DNA from: an uncultured Alistipes sp.
GTDB taxonomy: Bacteria > Bacteroidota > Bacteroidia > Bacteroidales > Rikenellaceae
Direction of reading: 5' to 3'
Length of the DNA: 37,116 nucleotides
Assembly (NCBI GenBank): GCA_944321765.1
Contig: CALUMQ010000040.1
Span: forward strand, 1-37,116
In this document: one piece after another, positions 7,254 to 16,078 of the stretch
How the letters are laid out: each line of letters begins with the position of its first letter
Position numbering within the stretch: the stretch's first letter is position 1
The notes under the pieces: generated by a model
Told to the model about the DNA's origin: nothing
Databases searched by the model: none
The model's input: the letters and a program-made list of their open reading frames with translations, nothing else
Translations under genes and position numbers: made by a program

Positions 7254-8903
7254 ATGAAAAGAAATATCATTTATTGTTTGAGCGGTCTGGCGGCGGTGAT
7301 GACCTTCGCCTCGTGCAGCGACTTTCTCGATCAGAATCCCGATCTTCGTACGACGCTGGACTCCGAGGACAAGATTGCCAATATCCTGGTCTCGGCCTAC
7401 GTGAGCGGTTCGGGCAGCTATCAGGTCGTTGCCGAGCTCTCGTCGGACAACGTCTGCGACCGGGGCATCACCAAGAACTACTCCCAGCTTCTGGAGGATA
7501 TCTACGAGTGGTCGGACAACGTGACCACGGGCAACGACTCGCCGCGCAACATCTGGAGCGCGAACTACAGCTGCATCGCCAATGCGAACCAGGCCCTGTC
7601 GGCCATCGAGGATATGGGCGGACCCGTCACCACGAGCCTCAAGGCCAGCAAGGGCGAGGCGCTGCTCTGCCGGGCCTATGCGCACTTCGTGCTGGCCAAC
7701 CTCTTCTGCATGCCCTACAACCCCGACACGGCGGATCAGTATCTGGGCATCCCCTACATGGACCACGCCGAAACGGACCTCAACCCGCAGTATGACCGCG
7801 GCACGCTGAAGGAGGTTTACGAGAAGATCGGCAAGGATATCGAGGAGGGTATTCCCTTGATCGACGATACCTCCTACTCGGTTCCCAAATACCACTTCAA
7901 CTACAAGGCGGCCTGCTGCTTCGCTTCGCGCTACTACCTCTTCATCCACGACTGGGACAACGCGATCAAGTATGCGGGCATGGCGCTGACCTCCAACCCG
8001 ACGTCGCTGATGCGCGATTACGACGCGATTGCGGCCATTCCCAACAGTTCGAGTCGTCACCAGGCCTACGTACAGTCGTCGAGCTCGGCCAACTTCCTCG
8101 TGCAGGCCGCCACGTCGACCAGCGGCACGCTCTTCGGATGGTACTCCACGGGCGGACGCTATGCGCACGGCAAGCTGCAGGGAACCTATGAGACCGTTGC
8201 CCCGAAGTACGGCGGTCCGTGGGGCACGGGCGTGCAGTTCAAGGTGGGGCACACGGTGCTCTCCTCGTCGGGCAAGTACATCCTGCCGCGCATCTGGTAT
8301 ACCTTCCAGTATACGGATCCGGTGGCCGGAACGGGTTATTCGAAGGGCGTATCGGTGCTCTTCACCACCGAGGAGGCGCTGCTGAACCGCGCCGAGGCCT
8401 ACGTGATGAAGATGCAGGAGGATCCGAGCGCCGTGGAGAGCGCCTTGGCCGACATGAACATGTATGCCTCGAACCTCTTCTCTTCGGGCTTCACGCCGAT
8501 GACCGAGGAGTCGATCATCAAGTGGGCGAAGGAGACCTACAAGGACTACTCGCAGCTCTACGTGGGCAAGACCTCGGACACGAGCCCGCAGACGCTCAAC
8601 CCCAAGAAGGAGCTCTTCGCCGCACCGTACAACGCCCTGGAGAAGGGCGGTCCTCAGGAGAGCATGCTCCAGGCCGTGCTGTTCCTGCGTCGCTACCAGT
8701 TCCTGCACGAAGGCATGCGCTGGTTCGACACGCGGCGCTTCGGCATCACGGTTTACCGCTATACGCTGGACGAGGATGACGAGACCGTGCTGCAGATTAC
8801 CGACAAGATCAGCGACGAGAACGGGACTCCCGATCCGCGCCGAGCTCTGCAGCTGCCGTCCGACGTCATTGCGGCCGGTCTGACCCCCAATCCGAGAAAC
8901 TAA
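7254..8903 (+). CDS. SusD/RagB-family nutrient-binding lipoprotein
   Basis: This surface lipoprotein forms the lid that captures substrate over the SusC barrel. The 549-residue product has a lipobox (TFASC, Cys21) followed by the typical SusD start SDFLDQNPD. The TPR-like helical features of the family are seen in YSCIANANQALSAIE and KGEALLCRAYAHFVLANLFC. The C-terminal part contains a LFLRRYQFLHEGMRWFDTRRFG segment equivalent to the conserved SusD region. It lies between SusC and the metallohydrolase with gaps of 21 and 15 bp, so it is surely co-transcribed. Ligand specificity is unknown. Confidence 0.93.
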   Translation: MKRNIIYCLSGLAAVMTFASCSDFLDQNPDLRTTLDSEDKIANILVSAYVSGSGSYQVVAELSSDNVCDRGITKNYSQLLEDIYEWSDNVTTGNDSPRNIWSANYSCIANANQALSAIEDMGGPVTTSLKASKGEALLCRAYAHFVLANLFCMPYNPDTADQYLGIPYMDHAETDLNPQYDRGTLKEVYEKIGKDIEEGIPLIDDTSYSVPKYHFNYKAACCFASRYYLFIHDWDNAIKYAGMALTSNPTSLMRDYDAIAAIPNSSSRHQAYVQSSSSANFLVQAATSTSGTLFGWYSTGGRYAHGKLQGTYETVAPKYGGPWGTGVQFKVGHTVLSSSGKYILPRIWYTFQYTDPVAGTGYSKGVSVLFTTEEALLNRAEAYVMKMQEDPSAVESALADMNMYASNLFSSGFTPMTEESIIKWAKETYKDYSQLYVGKTSDTSPQTLNPKKELFAAPYNALEKGGPQESMLQAVLFLRRYQFLHEGMRWFDTRRFGITVYRYTLDEDDETVLQITDKISDENGTPDPRRALQLPSDVIAAGLTPNPRN

Positions 8904-8918
8904 AAACGCAAGCATATT

Positions 8919-9800
8919 ATGAAACGATTTTTGATCATACTTTTCTCTTCGGTGGCGTTGCTCTCCCTGGCGGCCTGCTCGAACGACGATGATCTGAGCT
9001 CGACGAGTGTGATCCGGGAGTCCACGACGGAGGAGAACGATTTCGACCGCTGGCTGCAGCGCAACTACGTGGAGCCCTACAACATCCAGTTCAAGTACCG
9101 TTTCGAGGACATCGAGTCGGACATGAGCTACTACCTGACGCCGGCCAGCTACGAGCAGTCGATCGCCATGTCGAAGCTGGTGCTTCACATGTGCCTGCAG
9201 GCCTATGACGAGATCACGGGCAGCACGGACTTCATCAAGGCCTACTTCCCGAAGATTCTCTACCTGGTGGGTTCGTACGCCTACAAGACCAACGGATCGG
9301 TGGTGCTGGGAACGGCCGAGGCCGGCGCGAAGATCACGCTCTACAACGTCGACGGACTCAATACCGCGACGGTCAACGCGAAGACCTCGTACTTCAAGAC
9401 CCTTCACCACGAGTTCGGACACATCCTCAACCAGACGAAGCCCTATTCGACGGATTTTGCCGAGATTTCCGGCCCGGACTACGTTCAGGACCAGTGCTTC
9501 GACGTCTATAAGACGGACGAGTCGGCGCTCAAGGACGGTTTCATCTCGCCCTATGCGTCGAAGGCCGACAGCGAGGATTTCGTGGAACTCATCTCGCTCT
9601 ATGTCAACCGCACGGCCGACGAGTGGGAGGATATGCTGACCACGGCCGGGAGCAGCGGACGTGAGAAGATCGAGTCCAAATTCGAGATCGTCTACAACTA
9701 CATGAAGAACAGCTGGAACATCGATCTCGACAAACTGCGCGAGATCGTGCTGCGCCGTGCTGCCGAGGCTCCCAATCTTGATTTCGATTCGCTCGAATAA
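8919..9800 (+). CDS. Substrate-import-associated zinc metallohydrolase lipoprotein
   Basis: This 293-residue lipoprotein (lipobox SLAAC, Cys20) carries an HExxH zinc motif HEFGH at residues 164-168, preceded by FKTLH. A downstream acidic candidate third ligand lies in SEDFVELISLYV. It matches the Bacteroidetes family of HExxH lipoproteins encoded beside SusC/SusD (putative zinc-binding metallopeptidase). It is probably tethered on the cell surface or in the periplasm, trimming a proteinaceous substrate for the SusCD pair. Proteolytic activity follows from the motif and is not proven; the substrate is unknown. The 15 and 29 bp gaps to its neighbours indicate one operon. Confidence 0.85.
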   Translation: MKRFLIILFSSVALLSLAACSNDDDLSSTSVIRESTTEENDFDRWLQRNYVEPYNIQFKYRFEDIESDMSYYLTPASYEQSIAMSKLVLHMCLQAYDEITGSTDFIKAYFPKILYLVGSYAYKTNGSVVLGTAEAGAKITLYNVDGLNTATVNAKTSYFKTLHHEFGHILNQTKPYSTDFAEISGPDYVQDQCFDVYKTDESALKDGFISPYASKADSEDFVELISLYVNRTADEWEDMLTTAGSSGREKIESKFEIVYNYMKNSWNIDLDKLREIVLRRAAEAPNLDFDSLE

Positions 9801-9829
9801 CCGAAAGTTTTCAGACAAACGCTACGCAT

Positions 9830-11698
9830 ATGAAAAAAACAACCATCATATCATTTCTGACGCTTCCCTTCCTGCTCACTTCGTGCTGGTTCGAGGAGGA
9901 GGACTTGTTCGACAAGTCGGCCTCGGAGCGCATCGAGGCGGCGAAGGCCGAGGCGAAAACGGCCCTCGAGAGCGCTGCGAACGGATGGCATGTACGCTAC
10001 TTCCCCTCGTCGACGCAGGAGTTCGGAGGTTACAACGTTCTCTTCAAGTTTGCCGACGGACAGGTTACCGTCGCTTCCGAGACGGAGACCAATCCCGCGA
10101 CCGCCGTCACGAGCCTCTACTCCCTGGGCGAGGATCTGGGTGTGACGCTCGATTTCGATACGAAGAATTCGGTGATCAACTACTTCGTGCACCCGCGCAA
10201 CCCCGACGGACTGGGTTCCGACTACAAGGGCATGGAGGGTGACTACAAGTTCATGGTGATGGAGGCCTCGCCGGAGGAGATCCGCCTGCGTGGCATCATC
10301 TCGGGGAACACCTACCTGCTGACGCCCCTGCCGGCCGATGCCGACTGGGCCACCGAGGTGGAGACCTACCAGAACTGCGCCGAGGACATGGAGTTCTTCT
10401 CCTATACGTGCGAGGTGAAAGGCAAGTCGTACCCCGTGACGCGCACCGACCGCCGCTTTACGATCAAGGTCGACGACCAGACCACGGTCTATGCGCCGTT
10501 CATCTATACCAAGACGGGTATCAGCCTCTACGAGCCGATCACCATCGACGGCGTTACGGCCCAGGACTTCACCTTCAAGGACGAGTACTACTTCGAGGCG
10601 TCGGACGGCGCGGACTTCAAGTTCATGACTCCGGAGCCGATCCGTTCGGACATCACGTTCAATCTGACGGTTCCCGAGGAGGAGAAGACCTACCGGAGCG
10701 TGCAGGTTGACATCCAGCCGTCGAAGGATACGGAGTACTACTACGTCACCACGATGACGCGCACGGAGTTCGAGTCCTACCGCACGGACAAGAAGCTGAC
10801 GCAGGCGCTGCTGGCGATAGTCAACAGCAACATCGGCTCGGGCGACGATCCCGAGGTGGTTGCCCAGAGCCAGCTCTATCAGGGCGCCAGCTCCTACACG
10901 CTCGATTACCCGAGCTTCTACGAGGAGTACGTGGCCATCGCCTTCGGCTGCGCCATTGCCGACGGGGCGTTTGTCGCGACGACCGACGTCACCTCGGTGC
11001 CCTTCTCGGTAGACGCGTCGCTGCTGCCGGCCGAGACGAACGAAAATTACAAGCGCTGGCTGGGCAAGTGGGCCGTGACGAGTACGTCGTCCGAGACGAG
11101 CGGCACCTCCTACACGTTCTACATCACCATCAAGCCGAACGTCATCAACTCGAACTTCAAGATCACCGGATGGGGCTATACGACCTATGCCGATCTGGTG
11201 AACATCGCGGCGACCTACTCGGGCGGCAACCTCCGCGTGACGGGTAACCAGGCCAATCTCTATACGACCTCGACCGGAACGCTCTATCTGGCCAACCGAT
11301 ATGTCGACCGGAACGATCCCGGAAGTTTCGGTATTGTGAACTCGACCAACGCCTCCAACCTGGTGGCCACCTACAGTTCGGAGGAGAAGGGCAAGGCCAC
11401 GATGGTCGGCCGCAACGGATCGCTGACCAGCGGCGTTTCGTTCACGATCACCTGCCTGGAGCTCTATGAGCGCCGCACGGGTTCGACGTCGTACTATTAC
11501 CTGCCGGTAGCCTCCGGATATACCTCGCTGGACTACTTCGTAGGACCCTACACGATGGTACAGCTTGTCGACGCCGAGGGCAACGAGCTCTCGCCGGCGG
11601 CCTCCGCGGCAACGAAGCAGCAGCTGCCGGCTCATCCGGCCCTGTTGATGAACGCCGCCGCACCTGCCGGTTCGGAGCGGTGCGAGGCGATCGAATAG
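9830..11698 (+). CDS. DUF4302-family lipoprotein
   Basis: This 622-residue lipoprotein (lipobox LLTSC, Cys19) starts with the DUF4302 pattern: EEEDLFDKSASERIEAA, then NGWHVRYFPS and EFGGYNVLFKFADG. That domain accompanies SusC/D-metallohydrolase operons in Bacteroidetes and has no known biochemical role. The C-terminal portion (about 370-600) is beta-rich, with repeated Tyr/Thr strands (SYTFYITIKPNVINSNFKI), and may be a second, binding-type domain. The protein is probably surface-exposed and part of the same uptake complex. It is the last gene of the operon; a strong terminator follows 20 bp after the stop. Confidence 0.82.
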   Translation: MKKTTIISFLTLPFLLTSCWFEEEDLFDKSASERIEAAKAEAKTALESAANGWHVRYFPSSTQEFGGYNVLFKFADGQVTVASETETNPATAVTSLYSLGEDLGVTLDFDTKNSVINYFVHPRNPDGLGSDYKGMEGDYKFMVMEASPEEIRLRGIISGNTYLLTPLPADADWATEVETYQNCAEDMEFFSYTCEVKGKSYPVTRTDRRFTIKVDDQTTVYAPFIYTKTGISLYEPITIDGVTAQDFTFKDEYYFEASDGADFKFMTPEPIRSDITFNLTVPEEEKTYRSVQVDIQPSKDTEYYYVTTMTRTEFESYRTDKKLTQALLAIVNSNIGSGDDPEVVAQSQLYQGASSYTLDYPSFYEEYVAIAFGCAIADGAFVATTDVTSVPFSVDASLLPAETNENYKRWLGKWAVTSTSSETSGTSYTFYITIKPNVINSNFKITGWGYTTYADLVNIAATYSGGNLRVTGNQANLYTTSTGTLYLANRYVDRNDPGSFGIVNSTNASNLVATYSSEEKGKATMVGRNGSLTSGVSFTITCLELYERRTGSTSYYYLPVASGYTSLDYFVGPYTMVQLVDAEGNELSPAASAATKQQLPAHPALLMNAAAPAGSERCEAIE

Positions 11699-11717
11699 GC
11701 GCCCCGAATGCCGAGAT

Positions 11718-11762
11718 GGAAGGCGAATCCCCGTGCAGGGGGTTCGCCTTCCTCGTTTTTTG
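11718..11762 (+). terminator. Strong intrinsic terminator of the first SusC/D operon
   Basis: GGAAGGCGAATCCCC (11718-11732) pairs with GGGGGTTCGCCTTCC (11738-11752) around a short loop, followed by TCGTTTTTT. Confidence 0.9.
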
Positions 11763-11817
11763 AGGCGTTTTCGTATCGAAAGTCTGCCGAAACGGGATGT
11801 TTGACAGAATTTTTTCG

Positions 11818-11825
11818 TACTTTTG
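11818..11825 (+). promoter_or_regulatory. Candidate -7 element for the alpha-galactosidase gene
   Basis: TACTTTTG matches TAnnTTTG about 90 bp upstream of the gene. The nearest TTTG (11800-11803) is only 14 bp away, too close for a standard -33, so activation by a regulator is possible. Confidence 0.45.
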
Positions 11826-11916
11826 AGATCGGTTTGCCCGGGCCCCGGGCCTTCGGCGCAAACCCTTACGGACCAATTACCCAAAAAACCTATTACCCAA
11901 ACAACCTGAAAGAATC

Positions 11917-14085
11917 ATGAAACGACTGTTGATGCTCGTTTGTGGCCTTTTGTGCCTGCACGGTGTGAAGGCCGAAGATTATTTTGTGAGGACGAAGAAC
12001 TCCGTGATGGTGCTCAGCGGCGAAAAGGGGAGCCGTCTCAACTTCGTCTACTACGGCCCCGCGGCCACGCTCGACGAGATCCGTGCCACCGGCAACGGCC
12101 TCTGGTGGAATGCCTACCCGGCCTTCGGAACACACTGCACGGCCGAACATGCGCTGCTCGTCCAGCAGGCCGACGGCGACAATGCGCTGGAGCTGGTCCT
12201 CGACCAGGTGCGCGAATACCGGGAGGGCCCGGCGCAGGTGACGGAGTTCCAGCTGAAGGATCGCGTGCATCCGCTCCGTGTGGCGGTCCGCTACAAGGCC
12301 ATTCCCGATGTGGATGTCATCAAGGTCTCCACGACGATTACCAACGATGCGCGGAAGCCGGTGACGCTCCAGCGTTTCGCCTCGGCCTACCTGCCCGTCA
12401 AGTCCAACGAGCTGTGGCTCTCGTACCTGGTCGGCGGCTGGGGCGCCGAGTGCCAGCTGGTCGAGGAGCCGCTGCACCGCGGCCGCAAGGTGGTCGGGAA
12501 CCACGACGGAGCCCGTACGTCGTTCGTGACGCACCCCTCGTTCATGGTCTCGCGCGGCGAGCCTGACGAGCAGCGGGGATTCGTCATCGGCGGCACGCTG
12601 CTCTGGACGGGCAACTACGAACTCTCATTCCTCCGGGAGAGCAACGAGAGCGTGCTGGAGATCGTTGCGGGAATCAATCCCGAGGCTTCGGACTACCGGC
12701 TCGCCTCGAAGGAGAGCTTCGAGACTCCCGAACTGGTGCTGACCTGCAGCACCGAGGGCAAGGGGGGCGTGAGCCGCAACCTGCACCGCTGGGGCCGCCA
12801 GTACCAGATCATCGGCGGCACGCAGCCGCGCGACATCCTGCTCAACAGCTGGGAGGGCGTCTACTTCGACGTCAATCAGGAGGGCATGGAGCGTATGATG
12901 AAGGAGTTTTCGGAGATCGGCGGCGAGCTCTTCGTGATGGACGACGGATGGTTCGGCGAGAAGTATCCCCGCAACAACGGCTCCACGTCGCTCGGTGACT
13001 GGACGGTGTGCCGCGAGAAGCTGCCCCAGGGTATCGGCGGGCTGGTCGACGCGGCCAAGAAATACGGCATCAAGTTCGGCATCTGGATCGAGCCCGAGAT
13101 GACCAACGCGAAGAGCGAACTCTATGAGAAGCATCCCGACTGGGTGCTGCGCCAGCCCGACCGTGAACCGGTCATGGGCCGCGGCGGCACGCAGCTGATG
13201 CTCGACATGAGCAATCCCGCGGTGCAGGATCATGTCTTCAACGTCGTGGACCGGCTCATGCAGGAGAATCCCGATATCTACTACATGAAGTGGGATGCCA
13301 ACTTCTCGATCGAGAATGCCGCGTCGCTCTACCTCCCGAAGGAGAAGCAGTCGCACCTCTACATCGAGTACCACCGCGGGTTGCAGAAGACCCTGCAGCG
13401 CATCCGCGCGAAGTATCCCGACCTGGTGATCCAGCTCTGCGCCAGCGGCGGCGGACGCATGAGCTACGCCTACTTCCCCTATTTCAACGAGTGCTGGACG
13501 AGCGACAACACCGATGCCCTGCAGCGTCTCTACATCCAGTGGGGCGTGTCGCAGTACTATCCGTCGAACGTCATGGCCGCGCACGTCAGCGCTTCGCCCA
13601 ACCATCAGACGGGACGCGTGACGCCGTTGAAGTTCCGCTTCGACGTGGCGATGACCGGACGTCTGGGCATGGAGATGAAGCCTTCGGATCTGTCGGCCGA
13701 GGAGCGCGAATTCGCCAAGCGCGCCATTGCCACCTACAAGGATATCCGTCCGGTCGTTCAGCAGGGGGACCTCTACCGGCTCATCTCGCCCTATGACAAG
13801 AAGCACTACGTGTCGCTGATGTACGTGACGCCCGAGAAGGATCGTGCCGTCTACTTCCTCTATCGCACGCAGTTCATCCGGAGCATTCCCGCCGAGTCGC
13901 GCGTTCTCCAGGGGCTCGATCCCGACCGCAACTACCTCTTCCGCGAGCTGAATCCCGAGCGTCCCGACAAGAAGGGTCCGCTCGACGGCAAGGTGATCAG
14001 CGGACGGGTGCTCATGGAGCAGGGCTTCTACCTGGAGCTGAACAAGGAGCTGACGAGCGCCGTGTATGAGCTGATTGCGCAGTAG
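11917..14085 (+). CDS. Alpha-galactosidase, GH36 family, secreted
   Basis: The enzyme hydrolyses terminal alpha-galactosyl residues such as those in raffinose-type sugars or galactomannan side chains. The 722-residue product has a signal peptide (MKRLLMLVCGLLCLHGVKA), an N-terminal beta-sandwich to about residue 300 and a (beta/alpha)8 barrel starting LLNSWEGVYFDV. Family motifs are FVMDDGWFG, GIWIEPEMTN, and YMKWDAN with predicted nucleophile Asp460. CWTSDNTDA carries the predicted acid/base Asp530. Length fits the 700-750 residue GH36 group. It is flanked by terminators and forms a single-gene unit; an AraC-type regulator follows in the same direction. Localisation is probably periplasmic. 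Confidence 0.93.
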   Translation: MKRLLMLVCGLLCLHGVKAEDYFVRTKNSVMVLSGEKGSRLNFVYYGPAATLDEIRATGNGLWWNAYPAFGTHCTAEHALLVQQADGDNALELVLDQVREYREGPAQVTEFQLKDRVHPLRVAVRYKAIPDVDVIKVSTTITNDARKPVTLQRFASAYLPVKSNELWLSYLVGGWGAECQLVEEPLHRGRKVVGNHDGARTSFVTHPSFMVSRGEPDEQRGFVIGGTLLWTGNYELSFLRESNESVLEIVAGINPEASDYRLASKESFETPELVLTCSTEGKGGVSRNLHRWGRQYQIIGGTQPRDILLNSWEGVYFDVNQEGMERMMKEFSEIGGELFVMDDGWFGEKYPRNNGSTSLGDWTVCREKLPQGIGGLVDAAKKYGIKFGIWIEPEMTNAKSELYEKHPDWVLRQPDREPVMGRGGTQLMLDMSNPAVQDHVFNVVDRLMQENPDIYYMKWDANFSIENAASLYLPKEKQSHLYIEYHRGLQKTLQRIRAKYPDLVIQLCASGGGRMSYAYFPYFNECWTSDNTDALQRLYIQWGVSQYYPSNVMAAHVSASPNHQTGRVTPLKFRFDVAMTGRLGMEMKPSDLSAEEREFAKRAIATYKDIRPVVQQGDLYRLISPYDKKHYVSLMYVTPEKDRAVYFLYRTQFIRSIPAESRVLQGLDPDRNYLFRELNPERPDKKGPLDGKVISGRVLMEQGFYLELNKELTSAVYELIAQ

Positions 14086-14118
14086 CCGCCGGCGCTCCGG
14101 GCCGAAACCCGGTGGAAG

Positions 14119-14182
14119 GATCCCGACCTTTCGGGGAGGGCGATTCGAAGAGTCGTTCCCGCCCGAAGGCCGGGATCTTTTT
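14119..14182 (+). terminator. Intrinsic terminator after the alpha-galactosidase gene
   Basis: GATCCCGACCTTTCGGG pairs with CCCGAAGGCCGGGATC through a long, slightly interrupted stem, followed by TTTTT at 14178-14182. Confidence 0.85.
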
Positions 14183-14345
14183 CCGGTGCGGCCTCCCGTC
14201 TCGTTCCGCACTCTCCCGCGCTCCGGGACCGGCATTCTGTCCCTGCCGTCCGCCGCGGCGCCCCGATATGGATACACATCCCGGTTTTTTGTATCCGGAT
14301 TACGGTTTGTCGCCCGTGCGTGCCGCACAATTCCCCGGGAAACAC

Positions 14346-14353
14346 TATTTTTG
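14346..14353 (+). promoter_or_regulatory. Candidate -7 element for the AraC-type regulator
   Basis: TATTTTTG matches TAnnTTTG, 54 bp before the start codon. No good -33 TTTG at the expected spacing. Confidence 0.4.
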
Positions 14354-14407
14354 TCACATGCCCCGGATCCCGTTGATCCGGACCTCGAAACCCGAAAAAC
14401 CTTTGCC

Positions 14408-15310
14408 ATGAAGGACGAGATTCTTGCTGTCGACACGATCGACCAATACAACAAACTCTTCGGACAGGAGACCCTGCATCCACTGGTGAGCGTCGTGGAC
14501 TTCTCCCGCGCGCAGCCCCACACCTACGGGCGCATGAACCTGGGATTCTATGCCGTCTTCCTCAAGGAGGTGAAGTGCGGCGACCTGCGCTACGGCCGCC
14601 AGTATTACGACTATCAGGAGGGTACGGTGGTCTGCATCGCCCCCGGGCAGGTAGTGGGTGTCGAATCCTCCGGCGAGCCGATCCAGCCCCGGGGCTTCGG
14701 GCTGATCTTCCACCCCGATCTGATCCGCGGCACGCAGCTGGGGCGCGAGATCCGCAGCTATTCGTTCTTCTCGTACGAATCCCGCGAGGCGCTGCACCTC
14801 TCGGAGGCCGAGCGGAGCATCTTTCTCGACTGCCTGGAGAAGATCCGCGCAGAGCTGCACCACGACATCGACAAGCATTCGAAACGATTGATCGTCCGCA
14901 ACATCGAGCTGCTGCTCGACTACTGCACGCGCTTCTACGACCGGCAGTTCATCACGCGTGCCGACGTGTGTCACGACACGGTGAGCCGTTTCGAGGGGTT
15001 GATCGACGACTATTTCCGCTCGGGGGAGGCCGAACGCCAGGGGGTGCCGACGGTGCGCTATTTTGCCGACAAGGTGTGCCTGTCGCCCAACTATTTCGGC
15101 GACCTGATCAAGAAGGAGACCGGAAAGACGGCGATCGAATACATCCAGCTCAAGATGCTTGCGGTGGCCAAGGAGCGGTTGGCCGGGACGACGCAGACCG
15201 TCACGGAGATTGCCTACGGGCTTGGGTTCCAGTATCCGCAGCACTTCAGCCGGTTGTTCAAGAAGAACACCGGGCTGACGCCCAACGAATACCGCCGGGG
15301 TCTCAACTGA
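14408..15310 (+). CDS. AraC-family transcriptional regulator
   Basis: This 300-residue protein has a cupin-like sensor half (about 1-150, with FKALIFH-type segment RGFGLIFHPDLI) and a C-terminal AraC double helix-turn-helix (about 200-300). The latter shows VRYFADKVCLSPNYFGDLIKK and the signature VTEIAYGLGFQYPQHFSRLFKK. It resembles the common Bacteroidetes group that begins MKDEIL-VDTIDQYNKLFG. The start at 14408 is chosen over a longer open frame from 14075 because the upstream part covers the alpha-galactosidase terminator and looks non-coding. Its target is unknown. Its position suggests it may act on the alpha-galactosidase gene, but the two are separated by a terminator and probably transcribed separately. 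Confidence 0.9.
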   Translation: MKDEILAVDTIDQYNKLFGQETLHPLVSVVDFSRAQPHTYGRMNLGFYAVFLKEVKCGDLRYGRQYYDYQEGTVVCIAPGQVVGVESSGEPIQPRGFGLIFHPDLIRGTQLGREIRSYSFFSYESREALHLSEAERSIFLDCLEKIRAELHHDIDKHSKRLIVRNIELLLDYCTRFYDRQFITRADVCHDTVSRFEGLIDDYFRSGEAERQGVPTVRYFADKVCLSPNYFGDLIKKETGKTAIEYIQLKMLAVAKERLAGTTQTVTEIAYGLGFQYPQHFSRLFKKNTGLTPNEYRRGLN

Positions 15311-15354
15311 CAGCCGGGTGACGTATGGGTGTGTGGGTCTCAACTGACAGCCGG
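15298..15354. repeat. 20-bp direct repeat duplicating the 3' end of the AraC gene
   Basis: GGGTCTCAACTGACAGCCGG occurs at 15298-15317, including the last codons and TGA stop, and again exactly at 15335-15354. The copies are 37 bp apart, which points to a recent local duplication. Confidence 0.75.
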
Positions 15355-15528
15355 AGGGCGTGAGTAGGGACAGCACGGCACAGATTGCGGGCGCAGCGTG
15401 CGTGACGCCCGATAGGAGATAAGGCGGCTGAATCCTTTCGGGGGTACGGCCGCCGCTGTTTTGCTGCCTTCCCCACGCCCTTCTCACGCCCGCCACATCT
15501 GTCCCCACCCGCGCTGCCTGCCTGCTCC

Positions 15529-15735
15529 CGCCTCACGCCCGCCTCACGCCCGCCTCACGCCCTCGCCTCACGCCCGCCTCACGCCCTCGCCACCGTTCGC
15601 ACCGCGCCCTCGCCGCCGCCCGCATCACACCCGCCGCCCGCATCACACACCCGCCGCCCGCATCACACACACCCGCCCGCCACTACACCCGCCGCCCGCC
15701 ACTACACCCGCCGCCTGCCACCACACCCACCCGCG
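15529..15735. repeat. C-rich intergenic tandem repeats
   Basis: First an 11-bp unit, close to CGCCCGCCTCA, repeats imperfectly to about 15595. Then units of about 16-22 bp follow, of type CGCCGCCCGCATCACACACC, shifting to CGCCGCCCGCCACTACACC. The array is strongly strand-asymmetric, with C on the plus strand. No frame through it looks like a gene. Confidence 0.75.
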
Positions 15736-15780
15736 CTCGGCCCGCGCCCGCCTCGCCTTCCACATCTCACTCTACACCGC

Positions 15781-15811
15781 GCAGATGCTGCCGTCTCCGC
15801 GCGGCATCTGC
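15781..15811. other. Hairpin in the gap before the phosphoesterase operon
   Basis: GCAGATGC (15781-15788) pairs with GCATCTGC (15804-15811). There is no T-run, so a terminator role is uncertain. From 15811 to 16030 nothing else is recognised beyond an AT-rich patch. Confidence 0.3.
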
Positions 15812-16030
15812 TGTTCGTTTCGAAATGACGGAGTTTCGATTCGCTCGCCCCTCCCGTCCGGAACGCTCTCCGGACCCGCTTTTTCTGCGAATGCTTGCCT
15901 CGATGTCGGATCTTCGGCCCGCTTTTTCTCCCGGAGAGAGGCAACGGCCGAAAATTCTGCAACCAAATTTTTTGGCAGAAAAATTATAAAAATCGGACAC
16001 AATTTTGTTTTTCAAAGAAAAAGATTTAAA

Positions 16031-16078
16031 TTTGAAACAAGTTCGAAACAGATTCGAAACACCATCAACGTATTTTTG
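16031..16078 (+). promoter_or_regulatory. Candidate Pho-box promoter of the phosphoesterase-SusCD operon
   Basis: Three 11-bp-phased repeats TTTGAAACA (16031), TTCGAAACA (16042) and TTCGAAACA (16053) end 9 bp before TATTTTTG (16071-16078), a -7 element with no normal -33. A fourth half-match overlaps the -7 in phase (16075). 11-bp direct repeats replacing the -35/-33 region are typical of PhoB/OmpR-family activators. The phosphate transporter gene has the same arrangement. The leader to 16315 is about 230 nt; CTCCTGC (16146-16152)/GCAGGAG (16171-16177) may form a hairpin within it. Confidence 0.6.

Noticed and set aside
11800-11825. Full -33/-7 promoter for the alpha-galactosidase gene
   Set aside because: TTTG lies only 14 bp from the -7 element, whereas the convincing promoters here have 19-20 bp; only the -7 is kept.
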